Positions 17,642 through 25,652 of a stretch of 64,000 bases of DNA are shown here, in pieces. Both the position numbers and the translations under genes were made by a program. Source of the stretch: Lachnospiraceae bacterium (GTDB lineage Bacteria; Bacillota; Clostridia; Lachnospirales; Lachnospiraceae); contig JALEPL010000014.1 of NCBI GenBank assembly GCA_022766245.1, positions 1 through 64,000 on the forward strand, read 5' to 3'. Numbering within the stretch: position 1 is the stretch's first letter; each line of letters begins with the position of its first letter. The notes under the pieces were generated by a model. The model ran no database searches. It was given only the letters and a program-made list of their open reading frames with translations, and was not told the DNA's origin.

Positions 17642-19240
17642 ATGGTAAAAAAATGCACCAATATATATCATTTGCTTTGTAGTGCTATGATTTCGTTGGC
17701 CTTTGTGCTTTCCATGCGAATTGTTGTGGATGGTGGCATGTGGGGAACGAAGGACGAAAACTATATCAACCCATACGGATGGAAGTCTCTGGTTTTGTTT
17801 GTGGTCACGATGGTTGTGGTGGACATATTAATCAGCTTTGCCTTCGACTATATTAGGATTTTTTTTAAAAGGATACAAGGAACGCAGGTATATACAGACA
17901 AGAAACTTTTGAACATCTGGACAGGTATCAATGTGATTGCATGGATTCCGTACTATTTGTCCTATTATCCCGGCGGCGTGTATTCGGACACTTTTACGTC
18001 GGTAGAATACTATTATACCGGTTTACGTACCAACAGACATCCGCTGTTGTACAATTACATGGTTGGATTTTTTATTAAGTTGTCTGAGTGGATGGGACAG
18101 GGATTGAACTTTGCGTTCGGTATGTTCTTTTTGGTTCAAATGATTGTTATGATCATTGAATTGAGATTATTTAATCGGTGGATGCAAAAGAAAGAGATAA
18201 ACAAGGTCGTGGTCAATATCACGATGTTTGGACTTATTTTTTGGCCGTTGATGCCTTTAAGTGTGGTATCGATTTGGAAGGATACAGAATTTTGTATGGC
18301 CTTTCTTTTCTGGTTTATGGCATATGTGGATTTGCTGCAGGAAATACACAAATCTAAGGTATCTGTTAAGACCATTATTTTGTTTGTTCTGGGAGAAGTG
18401 CTGGTGGCATTCACCAGAAACAATGGAATCTATGTGGTTATGTTAACTGCACTTCTGCTCCTGATTTTCACAATCAGAACCAAATTTGATAAGAAGAGGG
18501 CTGCCGTGATTGCAATTGTTGCATCCGTTGCTGGTATTTTGCTGGTGCAGGGCCCGATTTATAATCTGGCAGGAGTGCAGCAGACGGATGCGGTGGAAAA
18601 ATACGGAATTCCGCTCCAGCAGATTGGCAGTGTGGTTGCATACAATGGAGATATCAGCCAGGAGCAGTTAGAAACGCTGAATCAGTTTATTCCTGTGGGA
18701 AATATAGCGGAGCATTACTCGCCCTGTCTTGTGGATAATCTGAAGTGGTATGCAGGCTTGAACAATGAGTATCTCAAAGATCACCAAAAGGAATTCTTGC
18801 AGTTATGGTGGGAGCTGTTCCTCCAAAATCCGAAACTGTATGTGAAGGCATATTTGCTGCAAACCGTTGGATATTGGGATGTGGATGTTGCTGATTATGA
18901 TGGCTATGTGCAGACCTATGTGTGGAACAATACCGGTGGCGTAGTGGCAACGGACTACTTTGAACGGATTTTTGGCTTCTCTTTCCAGCATTTTGTGAAT
19001 CCAAGAAGTTATATTAGTAATGCGTGGTTCTTTTGGCTATTTTTGATTTGTACATTGTTTTGTATGAAGTATTTCGGCTTTAAGAAGGTGCTTTACTTTG
19101 TGCCACAATTAGGTGTGTGGCTGACTTTGATGATTGCCACACCAACGGCGTGGAGCTTGCGTTACATATCGGCATTGCTGTTTACGTTGCCGTTTGTGGT
19201 GCTTATCCCGATTTTATTATCCAGGGAGTCTGAAAGTTAA
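17642..19240 (+). CDS. Polytopic membrane protein, GT-C-like (DUF6020-like)
   Basis: A 532-residue protein with about 11 membrane helices. The motifs YLSYYPGGVYSDTF and NRHPLLYNYM in the early loops, and SIWKDTEFCMAF later, are typical of a Firmicute membrane family I recognise as DUF6020-like, with GT-C character. It probably transfers a polyprenyl-phosphate sugar to a wall glycan outside the cell (inference). Directly after the stop codon lies a 40-bp scrap of the repeated RNA element found intact at 23255 and 25395, marking the left edge of the accessory island. Confidence 0.7.
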   Translation: MVKKCTNIYHLLCSAMISLAFVLSMRIVVDGGMWGTKDENYINPYGWKSLVLFVVTMVVVDILISFAFDYIRIFFKRIQGTQVYTDKKLLNIWTGINVIAWIPYYLSYYPGGVYSDTFTSVEYYYTGLRTNRHPLLYNYMVGFFIKLSEWMGQGLNFAFGMFFLVQMIVMIIELRLFNRWMQKKEINKVVVNITMFGLIFWPLMPLSVVSIWKDTEFCMAFLFWFMAYVDLLQEIHKSKVSVKTIILFVLGEVLVAFTRNNGIYVVMLTALLLLIFTIRTKFDKKRAAVIAIVASVAGILLVQGPIYNLAGVQQTDAVEKYGIPLQQIGSVVAYNGDISQEQLETLNQFIPVGNIAEHYSPCLVDNLKWYAGLNNEYLKDHQKEFLQLWWELFLQNPKLYVKAYLLQTVGYWDVDVADYDGYVQTYVWNNTGGVVATDYFERIFGFSFQHFVNPRSYISNAWFFWLFLICTLFCMKYFGFKKVLYFVPQLGVWLTLMIATPTAWSLRYISALLFTLPFVVLIPILLSRESES

Positions 19241-19280
19241 GGTACAAGTGTACCAGAAATGCGCTACGAACGGAAATAGG
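19241..19280 (+). repeat. 3' fragment of the twin ~170-nt RNA element
   Basis: Contains the hairpin GGTAC-AAGT-GTACC, then GAAATG and GCTACGAACGG, near-identical to the corresponding part of the copy at 25395-25565. The 5' half and the terminator hairpin are absent. It sits immediately after the stop of the 532-residue membrane protein, so it looks like a recombination scar. Confidence 0.7.
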
Positions 19281-19325
19281 CGATAATATACTTTTCTTTT
19301 CCACGCATAGATTGGAGGAAAACGA

Positions 19326-20375
19326 ATGGAATCTACCTTTATTTTAGCTGAGTTGCTAGAAAAGCGATATATGGAAAAAAATGAGATGCCAAAGATTCCA
19401 AAGGAATTAAAGAAAAGTGTAAAAGATTATAAGAAAGCTAACAGAGAAAAAGTTACTGATTTCTTATGTGCGTTGGGGCTTGAAGAATTCCTTGATGATT
19501 TTAAAGGCGCAACAGCCAGTGGAAATGGTTATGTCTTTTTTGAAGAAGAAAGAGATTTTGTTGATAATATTCTTGAACGATCAAAAGAAAATCAATACAA
19601 ACTTATTCGTGAAAGAAGATACGAGGACTTGTTAGATGACGAAGCTATAGAAATGTATGAGTTTGTTCATGGAATGTTTGTTAGAAGAGGATTTGCAGGA
19701 GATGAATTAAATAGAAGAATTGAAGGTCCGTATAATCTTTTAGACTATCCAGTAAGGTTAATTGGAAGAAAAATCGGAAAACTAAAAATCGAATTGGATA
19801 AAGTTGAAACATATATGTTCAGAGACAGGAATAGACATCTTACTTCAGCAAATGATAATTATGCATGGATAAAATATGTTGAAAAAGATTTAAACAAAAA
19901 ATTCAAAGAGTATTTTAAACTGCTTCAATGTATGACAACCAATCGTAAGGAAGAGATTCGTGAATTAAGTTCGGATTCTTATTTCAGTATGAGTGAAAGA
20001 GATCTGGAACTAATGTGGCAGGAGGAAGAACTGACAAATATTGCGTATTCTTATTATTGGGAAATGCCTGAGGTTGTGAAAGCAATTCAAGAAGAAGATG
20101 AAATATTGGGAACACCTCGGAATATTCGAGACAGAATGCATTGGACTCCGAGAGAAGATTATACACCGCAAGAAGCCAGGGAATTAAGAAGGATTTTAAA
20201 AATCAAAAATAAAGCGTATTCAGAAGCATACCAAAGGGCTGTTACAGAATTAGCAGCTGAAAGAGGGTGTACGGAAGAAGAAGTAAAGCAATATAAAGTA
20301 TCAGAATTACAAAATTTGATGACATCAGAACAGCTTTTAGAAATGTCTTTAAATGAAATGAAGGAAGAACAATGA
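19326..20375 (+). CDS. Hypothetical charged cytoplasmic protein
   Basis: 349 residues, start ATG behind GGAGGAAAACG. The protein is rich in Lys, Glu and Arg, mostly helical in appearance, without membrane segments or a signal peptide. I recognise no domain. The central part (about 120-230) has helical stretches with possible coiled-coil character, and the C-terminus ends with a run of acidic helices. It is first in the accessory island, after the RNA-element scrap, and is followed by a long terminator, so it is probably monocistronic. Function unknown. Confidence 0.7.
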   Translation: MESTFILAELLEKRYMEKNEMPKIPKELKKSVKDYKKANREKVTDFLCALGLEEFLDDFKGATASGNGYVFFEEERDFVDNILERSKENQYKLIRERRYEDLLDDEAIEMYEFVHGMFVRRGFAGDELNRRIEGPYNLLDYPVRLIGRKIGKLKIELDKVETYMFRDRNRHLTSANDNYAWIKYVEKDLNKKFKEYFKLLQCMTTNRKEEIRELSSDSYFSMSERDLELMWQEEELTNIAYSYYWEMPEVVKAIQEEDEILGTPRNIRDRMHWTPREDYTPQEARELRRILKIKNKAYSEAYQRAVTELAAERGCTEEEVKQYKVSELQNLMTSEQLLEMSLNEMKEEQ

Positions 20376-20376
20376 T

Positions 20377-20437
20377 AAAATGAGGGGGTGCAAATGCAGC
20401 CTAAAATATCCACCACACCACCACCTCATTTTTGATT
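20377..20437 (+). terminator. Long-stem terminator after the 349-residue gene
   Basis: Arms AAAATGAGGGGGTG and CACCACCTCATTTT pair along 14 positions with one mismatch, followed by TTTTTG. The A/T-flanked stem could work in both directions. The loop is about 28 nt. Confidence 0.65.
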
Positions 20438-20531
20438 GCAGTTCTCAATACCCTGTGATATTATGTGGACATGAAAGGTGGCCACCTCATAAATATCAGG
20501 ATTCATTAGATTCCAGAAAGTGAGGTTTTTC

Positions 20532-20786
20532 ATGTCGAAAACGGAAAAAAACAAAGAAATTGTTAAGATGGTAGAGAAACGCATCAAAGAGCGTGGATAT
20601 GAGGGGAAACTAGAAATGGATCCCATATCTAACACCTTTAAACGCAGAAACCATTTTACGAAAAAAGCAGACGGTACAGGAGTGTTTACCGCTTTTATGT
20701 GGCAGATGAATTCATTGTCAGATGATGAGTTGGTTGCGGACATTGATGATAGAATTAGCGAAGCTGCAGAATATTTTGGTTTATAG
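20532..20786 (+). CDS. Small hypothetical protein
   Basis: 84 residues from ATG 20532 (GTGAGG about 6-11 nt upstream; an in-frame start at 20520 is less likely). The sequence begins MSKTEKNKEIVKMVEKRIKE and ends with an acidic helix SDDELVADIDDRISEAAEYF. No domain recognised. A separate terminator lies about 80 bp downstream. Confidence 0.5.
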   Translation: MSKTEKNKEIVKMVEKRIKERGYEGKLEMDPISNTFKRRNHFTKKADGTGVFTAFMWQMNSLSDDELVADIDDRISEAAEYFGL

Positions 20787-20864
20787 AAATAAGATTCCTT
20801 TTAGAGAATAAAGGGGTGATTATCGGAAAAGAAGTAACTCTCGGAAGATATATGGGAACAGGGG

Positions 20865-20897
20865 CGGGCAGCTACAGGCTGCTCGTGTTTATTTTTT
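20865..20897 (+). terminator. Rho-independent terminator
   Basis: CGGGCAGC-TACAG-GCTGCTCG hairpin (8 bp with one G-U) followed by TGTTTATTTTTT. It probably serves the small gene ending at 20786. Confidence 0.75.
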
Positions 20898-20930
20898 AGT
20901 GGTGAAAATATAAAAGTTTTGTAAATTTTG

Positions 20931-21045
20931 CATTTTGTATTGTGAGATGGCAGCGTCTATGCTACAGTTAGTCACAAGCAGAAAGTCTATTATCTATAGT
21001 TATAGAGTCTATTTTTATATCAACAAACTTCACTGCTTATTTTCC
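20931..21045 (+). promoter_or_regulatory. Recurrent promoter-proximal element, copy B
   Basis: Contains TTGTAT, a 17-bp gap and TATGCT, then ACAGTTAGTCAC and AAGCAGAAAGTCTA. A second block, CAAACTTCACTGCTTATTTT, follows about 50 nt later. Both blocks recur in copy D (32860-32999). The first block also recurs in copies A and C. It lies upstream of an Rpn remnant and the DUF4365 gene. The rest of 20787-21347 holds the terminator at 20865 and the Rpn scrap at 21139; I see nothing else there. Confidence 0.55.
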
Positions 21046-21138
21046 AATGAATAACAAAATAAAAAGAGTGATTTTTTGAACTGCAAACGAAGCTTATCAA
21101 GTTGCAGAATGGAAGGAATTCACTTATAATGAAGGGGG

Positions 21139-21264
21139 AAAGCACTTGAATTACAAAAGAACACAGAGCTGGAACTGTACAATGCCATTAACGGAACGAG
21201 TTACGATAAGGCTATCGATTATTGTCTGGGGATAAGACGGGATGTATCAAAGGATGTGGCTTAG
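21139..21264 (+). pseudogene. Rpn-family nuclease/transposase remnant
   Basis: An open stretch without a convincing start encodes LELYNAINGTSYD, a conserved motif of Rpn (recombination-promoting, PD-(D/E)XK) proteins. It then jumps to a piece resembling a later part of that family (AIDYC) and ends at TAG 21262. Most of the gene is missing, so this is an internally deleted relic. Confidence 0.55.
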
Positions 21265-21353
21265 ATGACCGTAAATTTATTTGGAGGAATTCGTGAGGGA
21301 TACGGCGAAATTTTAGAAAGACTATATAATCGTGGAAAAGTGGGGGTATGAGT

Positions 21354-23123
21354 ATGAATTCTTTAAAGATTGAGAAGCGGGCCATTAATTCGCTGAGAAA
21401 CGTGATTGATTCACATGATATGATGGACGAAAATATAAATGATAACGATAAAGGCCCTTCATGGGATGGACAGATTATTTTGTATTCTAGCGATAGCCTG
21501 CGGGTAGAGGATATAAAGTACCGGATACCTGTTCAGGTGAAAGGGAAAAATGATAACGATTTGTTGAAGCGTCAATCGATTACGTTTTCGGTGGAATATC
21601 GTCATCTCAGAAATTATTATCAGGGCGGAGGGGTTTGCTACTTCGTGATAGTGATTTCGGATGATGGGAAGAAAACGGCAATTTTTTATAATGCGCTGAC
21701 ACCCATTAAGTTGAATGATTTGTTGAGGGGAAGCGAAGAGAAACGACCGGAACAGACGAAAAGCATTGCGCTGAAGAGACTTGTAAAGAACGATGCGTAT
21801 GAACTGTATAGGATATTATTGCAGTTTGGTCATGACAGTGCGGAGCAGGGGACAGGTGAGCTTGTCAGAAAGTCAATCCGTTTCGAAGATATGGAGAAGA
21901 TTGATGAACTCCGGGCCACTGGTTATGCGGAGAATCAGGAGGAGCTTCTGAGGAATATAACTTCTGGGGAGATTTGCCTCTTTGGTCATATGGTTGATGC
22001 GGATATCTGGCTTCCTTTTTCATATGAGGATCAGCGTAATATGCGGATTGTCAATCGCATTACTGTGAATAAGCCAATCGTTGTGAATGGAAGAGTGTGT
22101 TATGATAGTTTTGAACTGGAAAAGCAGGAAGACGGCGACTATTGTATGTATCTGAGTGAGAATCTTTCTGCGGATATGCAAAAGGGCACCTTTCATTTCA
22201 AGGGCATATCGACGTTGGATATTGTGCAACGTGATATTGTATTTTTGCAGGAGTTACAAAAATCAGAAGAAATTTTCGTGGACGGGGAAGTCTTGGCTCA
22301 GTATGGCGGACTGACTCCCGACCAGTCTATGGAAGAGCAGATAGAAGGCATGCAACAGATTATCAGTGCTTTCGGGAAGGCTGGAGTAAGCTGTGATAAA
22401 CGTTTGGATGCCATGACCGAGGGGGATTGGAAGGCTATCACGCAATTGGAGAAATTATATTTGGGGGAAATCCGACCCAAAGAAGAATCGGCATGGTACA
22501 TCTGGGAGTGGAATGATCGGGTTGTGCCATTCTTTCTGATGAAATATCCGGATGGGAAAGTTGTTGCCGAGAATATTTTAAATGCGAAAGATTTTGCGAT
22601 TATGATTGGGGAAGGGGATAAGAGCTACCGCCTTCCAAGATATATTCATTTTAAAAAGGATATATGGGAAAAATTGTATGATGTGAAGGAAGAGGTTCTG
22701 CTCGAGGATCTTGAGGAATGTGACTTTAATAAGGTGACGGAAGAATACATGTCTCTTCTTTTGCTGGAGATTTTATCCGCATATGATTGTACTCATAATG
22801 AGAAATATTATGATTTGTCGATGCTTCTTGCAAACAAGATTCTGGCTGCGAATCCCCAATGTGATAATTGGAAGATTAACCGTTTACAGGTGCTGAAACG
22901 AAAACGGGAGTTATCAGAGGAAGAACTGGGCGAGCTAGAGCAGATGGAATGTGCCGGTAGCAATCTTATGGTGAAGTGCGCCGCAAACATACTCCTAGAG
23001 AACAAATACAAGGCGCACAAGCAGCTTGAGAACATGACGGAAGAGGACAGAAAGTTGTTTCAAAGCTATCCGATTTATCATTTGTTTGGTGACAAGGGAA
23101 AGGGGCTTTTAATGCGAAGCTAA
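21354..23123 (+). CDS. DUF4365-type protein, predicted PD-(D/E)XK-like nuclease fold
   Basis: About 589 residues. The N-terminal ~140 residues match DUF4365: SWDGQIILY (acidic position), RIPVQVKGK (the QxK variant of the nuclease core), YRHLRNYYQGGGVCYFVIVIS and a short strand TAIFYNALTPI. The remaining 440 residues hold no domain I recognise. DUF4365 proteins occur in defence islands and mobile elements and are thought to act on nucleic acid. ATG 21354 has GGGGG at a better distance than ATG 21348, two codons upstream. It is a lone gene between copy B of the regulatory element and the first twin RNA. Confidence 0.7.
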   Translation: MNSLKIEKRAINSLRNVIDSHDMMDENINDNDKGPSWDGQIILYSSDSLRVEDIKYRIPVQVKGKNDNDLLKRQSITFSVEYRHLRNYYQGGGVCYFVIVISDDGKKTAIFYNALTPIKLNDLLRGSEEKRPEQTKSIALKRLVKNDAYELYRILLQFGHDSAEQGTGELVRKSIRFEDMEKIDELRATGYAENQEELLRNITSGEICLFGHMVDADIWLPFSYEDQRNMRIVNRITVNKPIVVNGRVCYDSFELEKQEDGDYCMYLSENLSADMQKGTFHFKGISTLDIVQRDIVFLQELQKSEEIFVDGEVLAQYGGLTPDQSMEEQIEGMQQIISAFGKAGVSCDKRLDAMTEGDWKAITQLEKLYLGEIRPKEESAWYIWEWNDRVVPFFLMKYPDGKVVAENILNAKDFAIMIGEGDKSYRLPRYIHFKKDIWEKLYDVKEEVLLEDLEECDFNKVTEEYMSLLLLEILSAYDCTHNEKYYDLSMLLANKILAANPQCDNWKINRLQVLKRKRELSEEELGELEQMECAGSNLMVKCAANILLENKYKAHKQLENMTEEDRKLFQSYPIYHLFGDKGKGLLMRS

Positions 23124-23219
23124 GACAGATTTGGACACAGACAACTGACTGGAATATATAGTATGCGGATATTTTGTATTTGTAAAGTGTTCACCCAGGG
23201 AAAAAATATACAAAAAGTA

Positions 23220-23248
23220 TTGAAGAACTCGAGTATTTATGATAGTAT
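23220..23248 (+). promoter_or_regulatory. Promoter of twin RNA copy 1
   Basis: TTGAAG, a 17-bp spacer, then TAGTAT. The predicted start is near 23255. The second RNA copy has a promoter at the equivalent position (25360-25388). Confidence 0.65.
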
Positions 23249-23254
23249 TGTACA

Positions 23255-23426
23255 AAAGTTACTCGATAGAGATTTAGGCAGGGACAGAACCTTGAAAATT
23301 ATATAGTACAGTAACTGTATGAGACGGGGAGTGCAGAACGACTGGAACATAAAATAGAAATGTGGTACAGGTGTACCGGGAATAGGCTTCAAACGGGATC
23401 AACAGTAGATGTTGGTTCCGTTTTTT
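23255..23426 (+). ncRNA. Putative structured small RNA, twin copy 1
   Basis: A roughly 170-nt unit with its own promoter, a conserved core and a terminator. The core includes CTGTATGAGACGGGGAG, GCAGAACGACTGGAACATAAA-like sequence and a perfect GGTAC-AGGT-GTACC hairpin (23364-23377). The end is an 11-bp terminator stem (23394-23420) followed by six T. The second copy at 25395-25565 keeps all of these in the same order and spacing. No long open frame fits inside. I could not match it to a known RNA class. It fills most of the 300-bp gap after the DUF4365 gene. Confidence 0.7.
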
Positions 23427-23907
23427 GCAAATCGGTCAATCGTTCAAATGCAATTTTGCTTATTTAACAAAGTGTTCTGACTATTGGGATTTGGTGTTGA
23501 TGGAATTGGAATCTCCTAAAAAGAAAATATTTAAGAATGGTAGGGATGTAAGGTTTACCCAAAATTTTAATGATGCTTATTCGCAAGTTGAGTCCTGGAA
23601 AGCATATTTGGAGTCAGATGGTCATACTGGCGAAATGAAGAAAAGGCTAAAATATTTGATGGGGGATGCAATGTATAATGTCCCATTTAATATTAAGTAT
23701 GTTTTAATATATGGGAGAAATAGAGAAAAAGACGGAAAAGAACAAAGAATAGCAATGCTCAATCAAAAAAACACAGGTAAGATAATTGTAAAAACATATG
23801 ATAGTCTTATTTCAGAATATAGATCTAGGTGCAATGAAATATACAAAGTAATATTAAGTCCATGGAAAGATGATGGATTTGTCATAAAGAGATTTCCAGT
23901 GTCATGA
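23425..23907 (+). pseudogene. Shedu-type (DUF4263) nuclease C-terminal fragment
   Basis: 160 codons opening on a TTG inside the T-run of the RNA terminator, with no ribosome binding site. The sequence resembles the C-terminal nuclease domain of Shedu SduA proteins: DYWDLVLMELESPKKK (D..L.E.xx core), FNDAYSQVESWKAYL, and the strand KYVLIYGR. Shedu proteins are normally about 300-400 residues, so the N-terminal half is gone. The break coincides with the 3' end of the RNA element, so the two may have recombined. Reading past the stop gives another 24 in-frame codons (to 23981), suggesting further decay. Probably inactive. Confidence 0.55.
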
Positions 23908-24009
23908 TATGAATCGTGGCACAATCCGATAGCAAAAGAGGAGCTAGAAGGACTAATCAGGGATCTGGAAGAGCTAAGTTAGGTCAGATGGAAAGAAGGA
24001 GAGAATATC

Positions 24010-24390
24010 ATGGATAACCACAATAAAGTAGTTAGTTATGCTAATGAATTAGAGTATATGTTGCGTGAATTTCTTGAGTGCGATTATGATGAATTTGGTG
24101 TGAAAGCAAATGACAATTTAATTTGCGACGATTGGCAGAGCCCTATAAATTTTGCATTGGGTTTTTGTTATGCATTATCAAATAAAGATTCAAAAGTAAA
24201 AGAGAATATTGATTACTTTTTAGGGAATGAGCTCCAAGGGAAAAGTATTGGGGACTTGGTAGAACAGTATGAATATTATGGTTTTGAGTCTCCAGAAGAA
24301 GCATATGGTTACATAGATACAACGATTAAAGATTTGAGGAATATTCTCTTTGGGAATGAACTTATGTTCCGGAATGAGGAGAGGTTGTGA
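24010..24390 (+). CDS. Small acidic protein, possible antitoxin/immunity partner
   Basis: 126 residues, start ATG 24010 behind GAAGGAGAG. Strongly acidic, with no membrane helix and no domain that I recognise. Motifs seen: NFALGFCYALSN and YGFESPEEAYGYID. The stop overlaps the GTG start of the next gene, whose product looks like an ADP-ribosyltransferase. Such overlapping small-acidic plus larger enzyme pairs are typical of toxin-antitoxin or immunity arrangements (inference). Confidence 0.6.
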   Translation: MDNHNKVVSYANELEYMLREFLECDYDEFGVKANDNLICDDWQSPINFALGFCYALSNKDSKVKENIDYFLGNELQGKSIGDLVEQYEYYGFESPEEAYGYIDTTIKDLRNILFGNELMFRNEERL

Positions 24391-25283
24391 ATAAGATGTG
24401 TTTCAAAAGGAAAAAAGAAGAATTAAAAGTATTAAAGGATTTACAAGGTAAGCCATATAAATTTTATAGAGGAAAGAGTTACGAATCAATTACGGTAGGA
24501 CGTTACTTTTGTAGTTGTTTTGATATTGCAAAAAGATACAGATTATATGATGAAAACCCTATTATTGAGACCGAAATTGCGGTTCGAAAACCGCTAGTAA
24601 TAGATGCAACAATGGAAAGAGGACATAGTTCGTTTGGATATTTGCATGTACGTGATTGTAAATTATATCCTGAAGAAAAAAGAGATGATTTAATTCGGTA
24701 CATCATGCCAGGAAGTGATACTCTTTCGACCGATGAAGTACTTGAATGGGCAATGAGTACAAAAGATATTGATGCAGTGATAGTAAAAAATGTAAGAGAA
24801 GGAAATGCGCCTGAAATTCCAATATATGACGTAATGGTTTGGAAACAGGAGAACCTTGTGAATGCAAGAAATGTTAATGGATTAGAAACTGAGTATGAAT
24901 ATTTCAGAGAAAATGCATTTAAACGAGTAGATTTATCGATATATATTTCAGGCGCGGAGAGAGATGGTGTAATAAACATCACAAAAGGAAATGGTTATTT
25001 TATAGAACATACAATACAGCGAGCAAATGCTGAATGGTACATGGAGCATGAATTAGTGGTTTATTCAGATTCTCCAATAGCGATTTATTGTTGGGATACA
25101 TGTAGTTATATTGTGGCAATACAAATGGGGTCGGGAATATATCAAAGAACAGGCAGTGCAGCAGATAGGATAATCTATTTGCCTCAAGAAGGCTGTGTAC
25201 GTGTAAAAGGCGTGATGCAAAATTGGAAATATAAAATAGAAATAAGAAAATCAGTGAATGGATGGAATCCACCCCGAAATTAG
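24387..25283 (+). CDS. ADP-ribosyltransferase-like protein
   Basis: 298 residues from GTG 24387, which overlaps the upstream stop by 4 bp with AGGAGAG nearby; ATG 24396 is an alternative. The N-terminal ~150 residues resemble ART-fold proteins found in toxins and phage polyvalent proteins: KFYRGKSY near residue 25, a Gly-aromatic GRYFCSCF with a helix AKRYRLYD, strands IETEIAVRKPLVIDA, then DIDAVIVKNV and IYDVMVWKQENL. The C-terminal ~110 residues look beta-rich and are unassigned. If active it would use NAD+ to modify a macromolecule. The ART call rests on motif layout only. Confidence 0.5.
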   Translation: MNKMCFKRKKEELKVLKDLQGKPYKFYRGKSYESITVGRYFCSCFDIAKRYRLYDENPIIETEIAVRKPLVIDATMERGHSSFGYLHVRDCKLYPEEKRDDLIRYIMPGSDTLSTDEVLEWAMSTKDIDAVIVKNVREGNAPEIPIYDVMVWKQENLVNARNVNGLETEYEYFRENAFKRVDLSIYISGAERDGVINITKGNGYFIEHTIQRANAEWYMEHELVVYSDSPIAIYCWDTCSYIVAIQMGSGIYQRTGSAADRIIYLPQEGCVRVKGVMQNWKYKIEIRKSVNGWNPPRN

Positions 25284-25359
25284 GCGATACCAATTAGGGG
25301 GGGGCTTTGTTCTCTTTTTGATTTGTTTTCCGCTATATTCTGATGATGCCTCAAAAATA

Positions 25360-25388
25360 TTGAATGAATCGATTTTTTGTGATAATAT
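25360..25388 (+). promoter_or_regulatory. Promoter of twin RNA copy 2
   Basis: TTGAAT, a 17-bp spacer, TAATAT. Predicted start near 25395. Its sequence differs from the copy 1 promoter but it has the same geometry and position. Confidence 0.65.
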
Positions 25389-25394
25389 TAGACA

Positions 25395-25565
25395 AAAGAT
25401 TCTTAACAGAGAAGCAGGAAGAACGGAAACATGAAAATTTTATAGGACAGTGACTGTATGAGACGGGGAGCGCAGAATGACTGGAACATAAACTAGCAAT
25501 AGGGTACAAGTGTACTGGAAATGGGCTACGAACGGGATCAACAGTGAATGTTGGTTCCTTTTTTT
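25395..25565 (+). ncRNA. Putative structured small RNA, twin copy 2
   Basis: About 170 nt, parallel to copy 1. It contains CTGTATGAGACGGGGAG (identical in both copies), ACTGGAACATAAA, a GGTAC-AAGT-GTACT hairpin, GGGCTACGAACGGGATCAAC and the terminator stem at 25533-25558 with seven T. Differences from copy 1 often fall in loops. It precedes the STAND-like ATPase operon. With copy 1 and the scrap at 19241 it marks three boundaries in the accessory island. Confidence 0.7.
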
Positions 25566-25652
25566 GTTTATATATTTATATCATTATTATGGAAAGAGCT
25601 GGAAGGCAGGATTTGAAATGAAATATTCCGCCGGCTCGGAAAGGGGAAATTT

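Noticed and set aside
23255-23426. Riboswitch (c-di-GMP, ydaO, TPP) interpretation of the twin RNA
   Set aside because: None of the consensus motifs of these classes that I know are present, and the element ends in a terminator before an unrelated or truncated gene rather than before a matching metabolic gene.
23255-25565. Type III toxin-antitoxin or retron RNA
   Set aside because: No tandem repeats of antitoxin type, no ToxN-like gene and no reverse transcriptase nearby.
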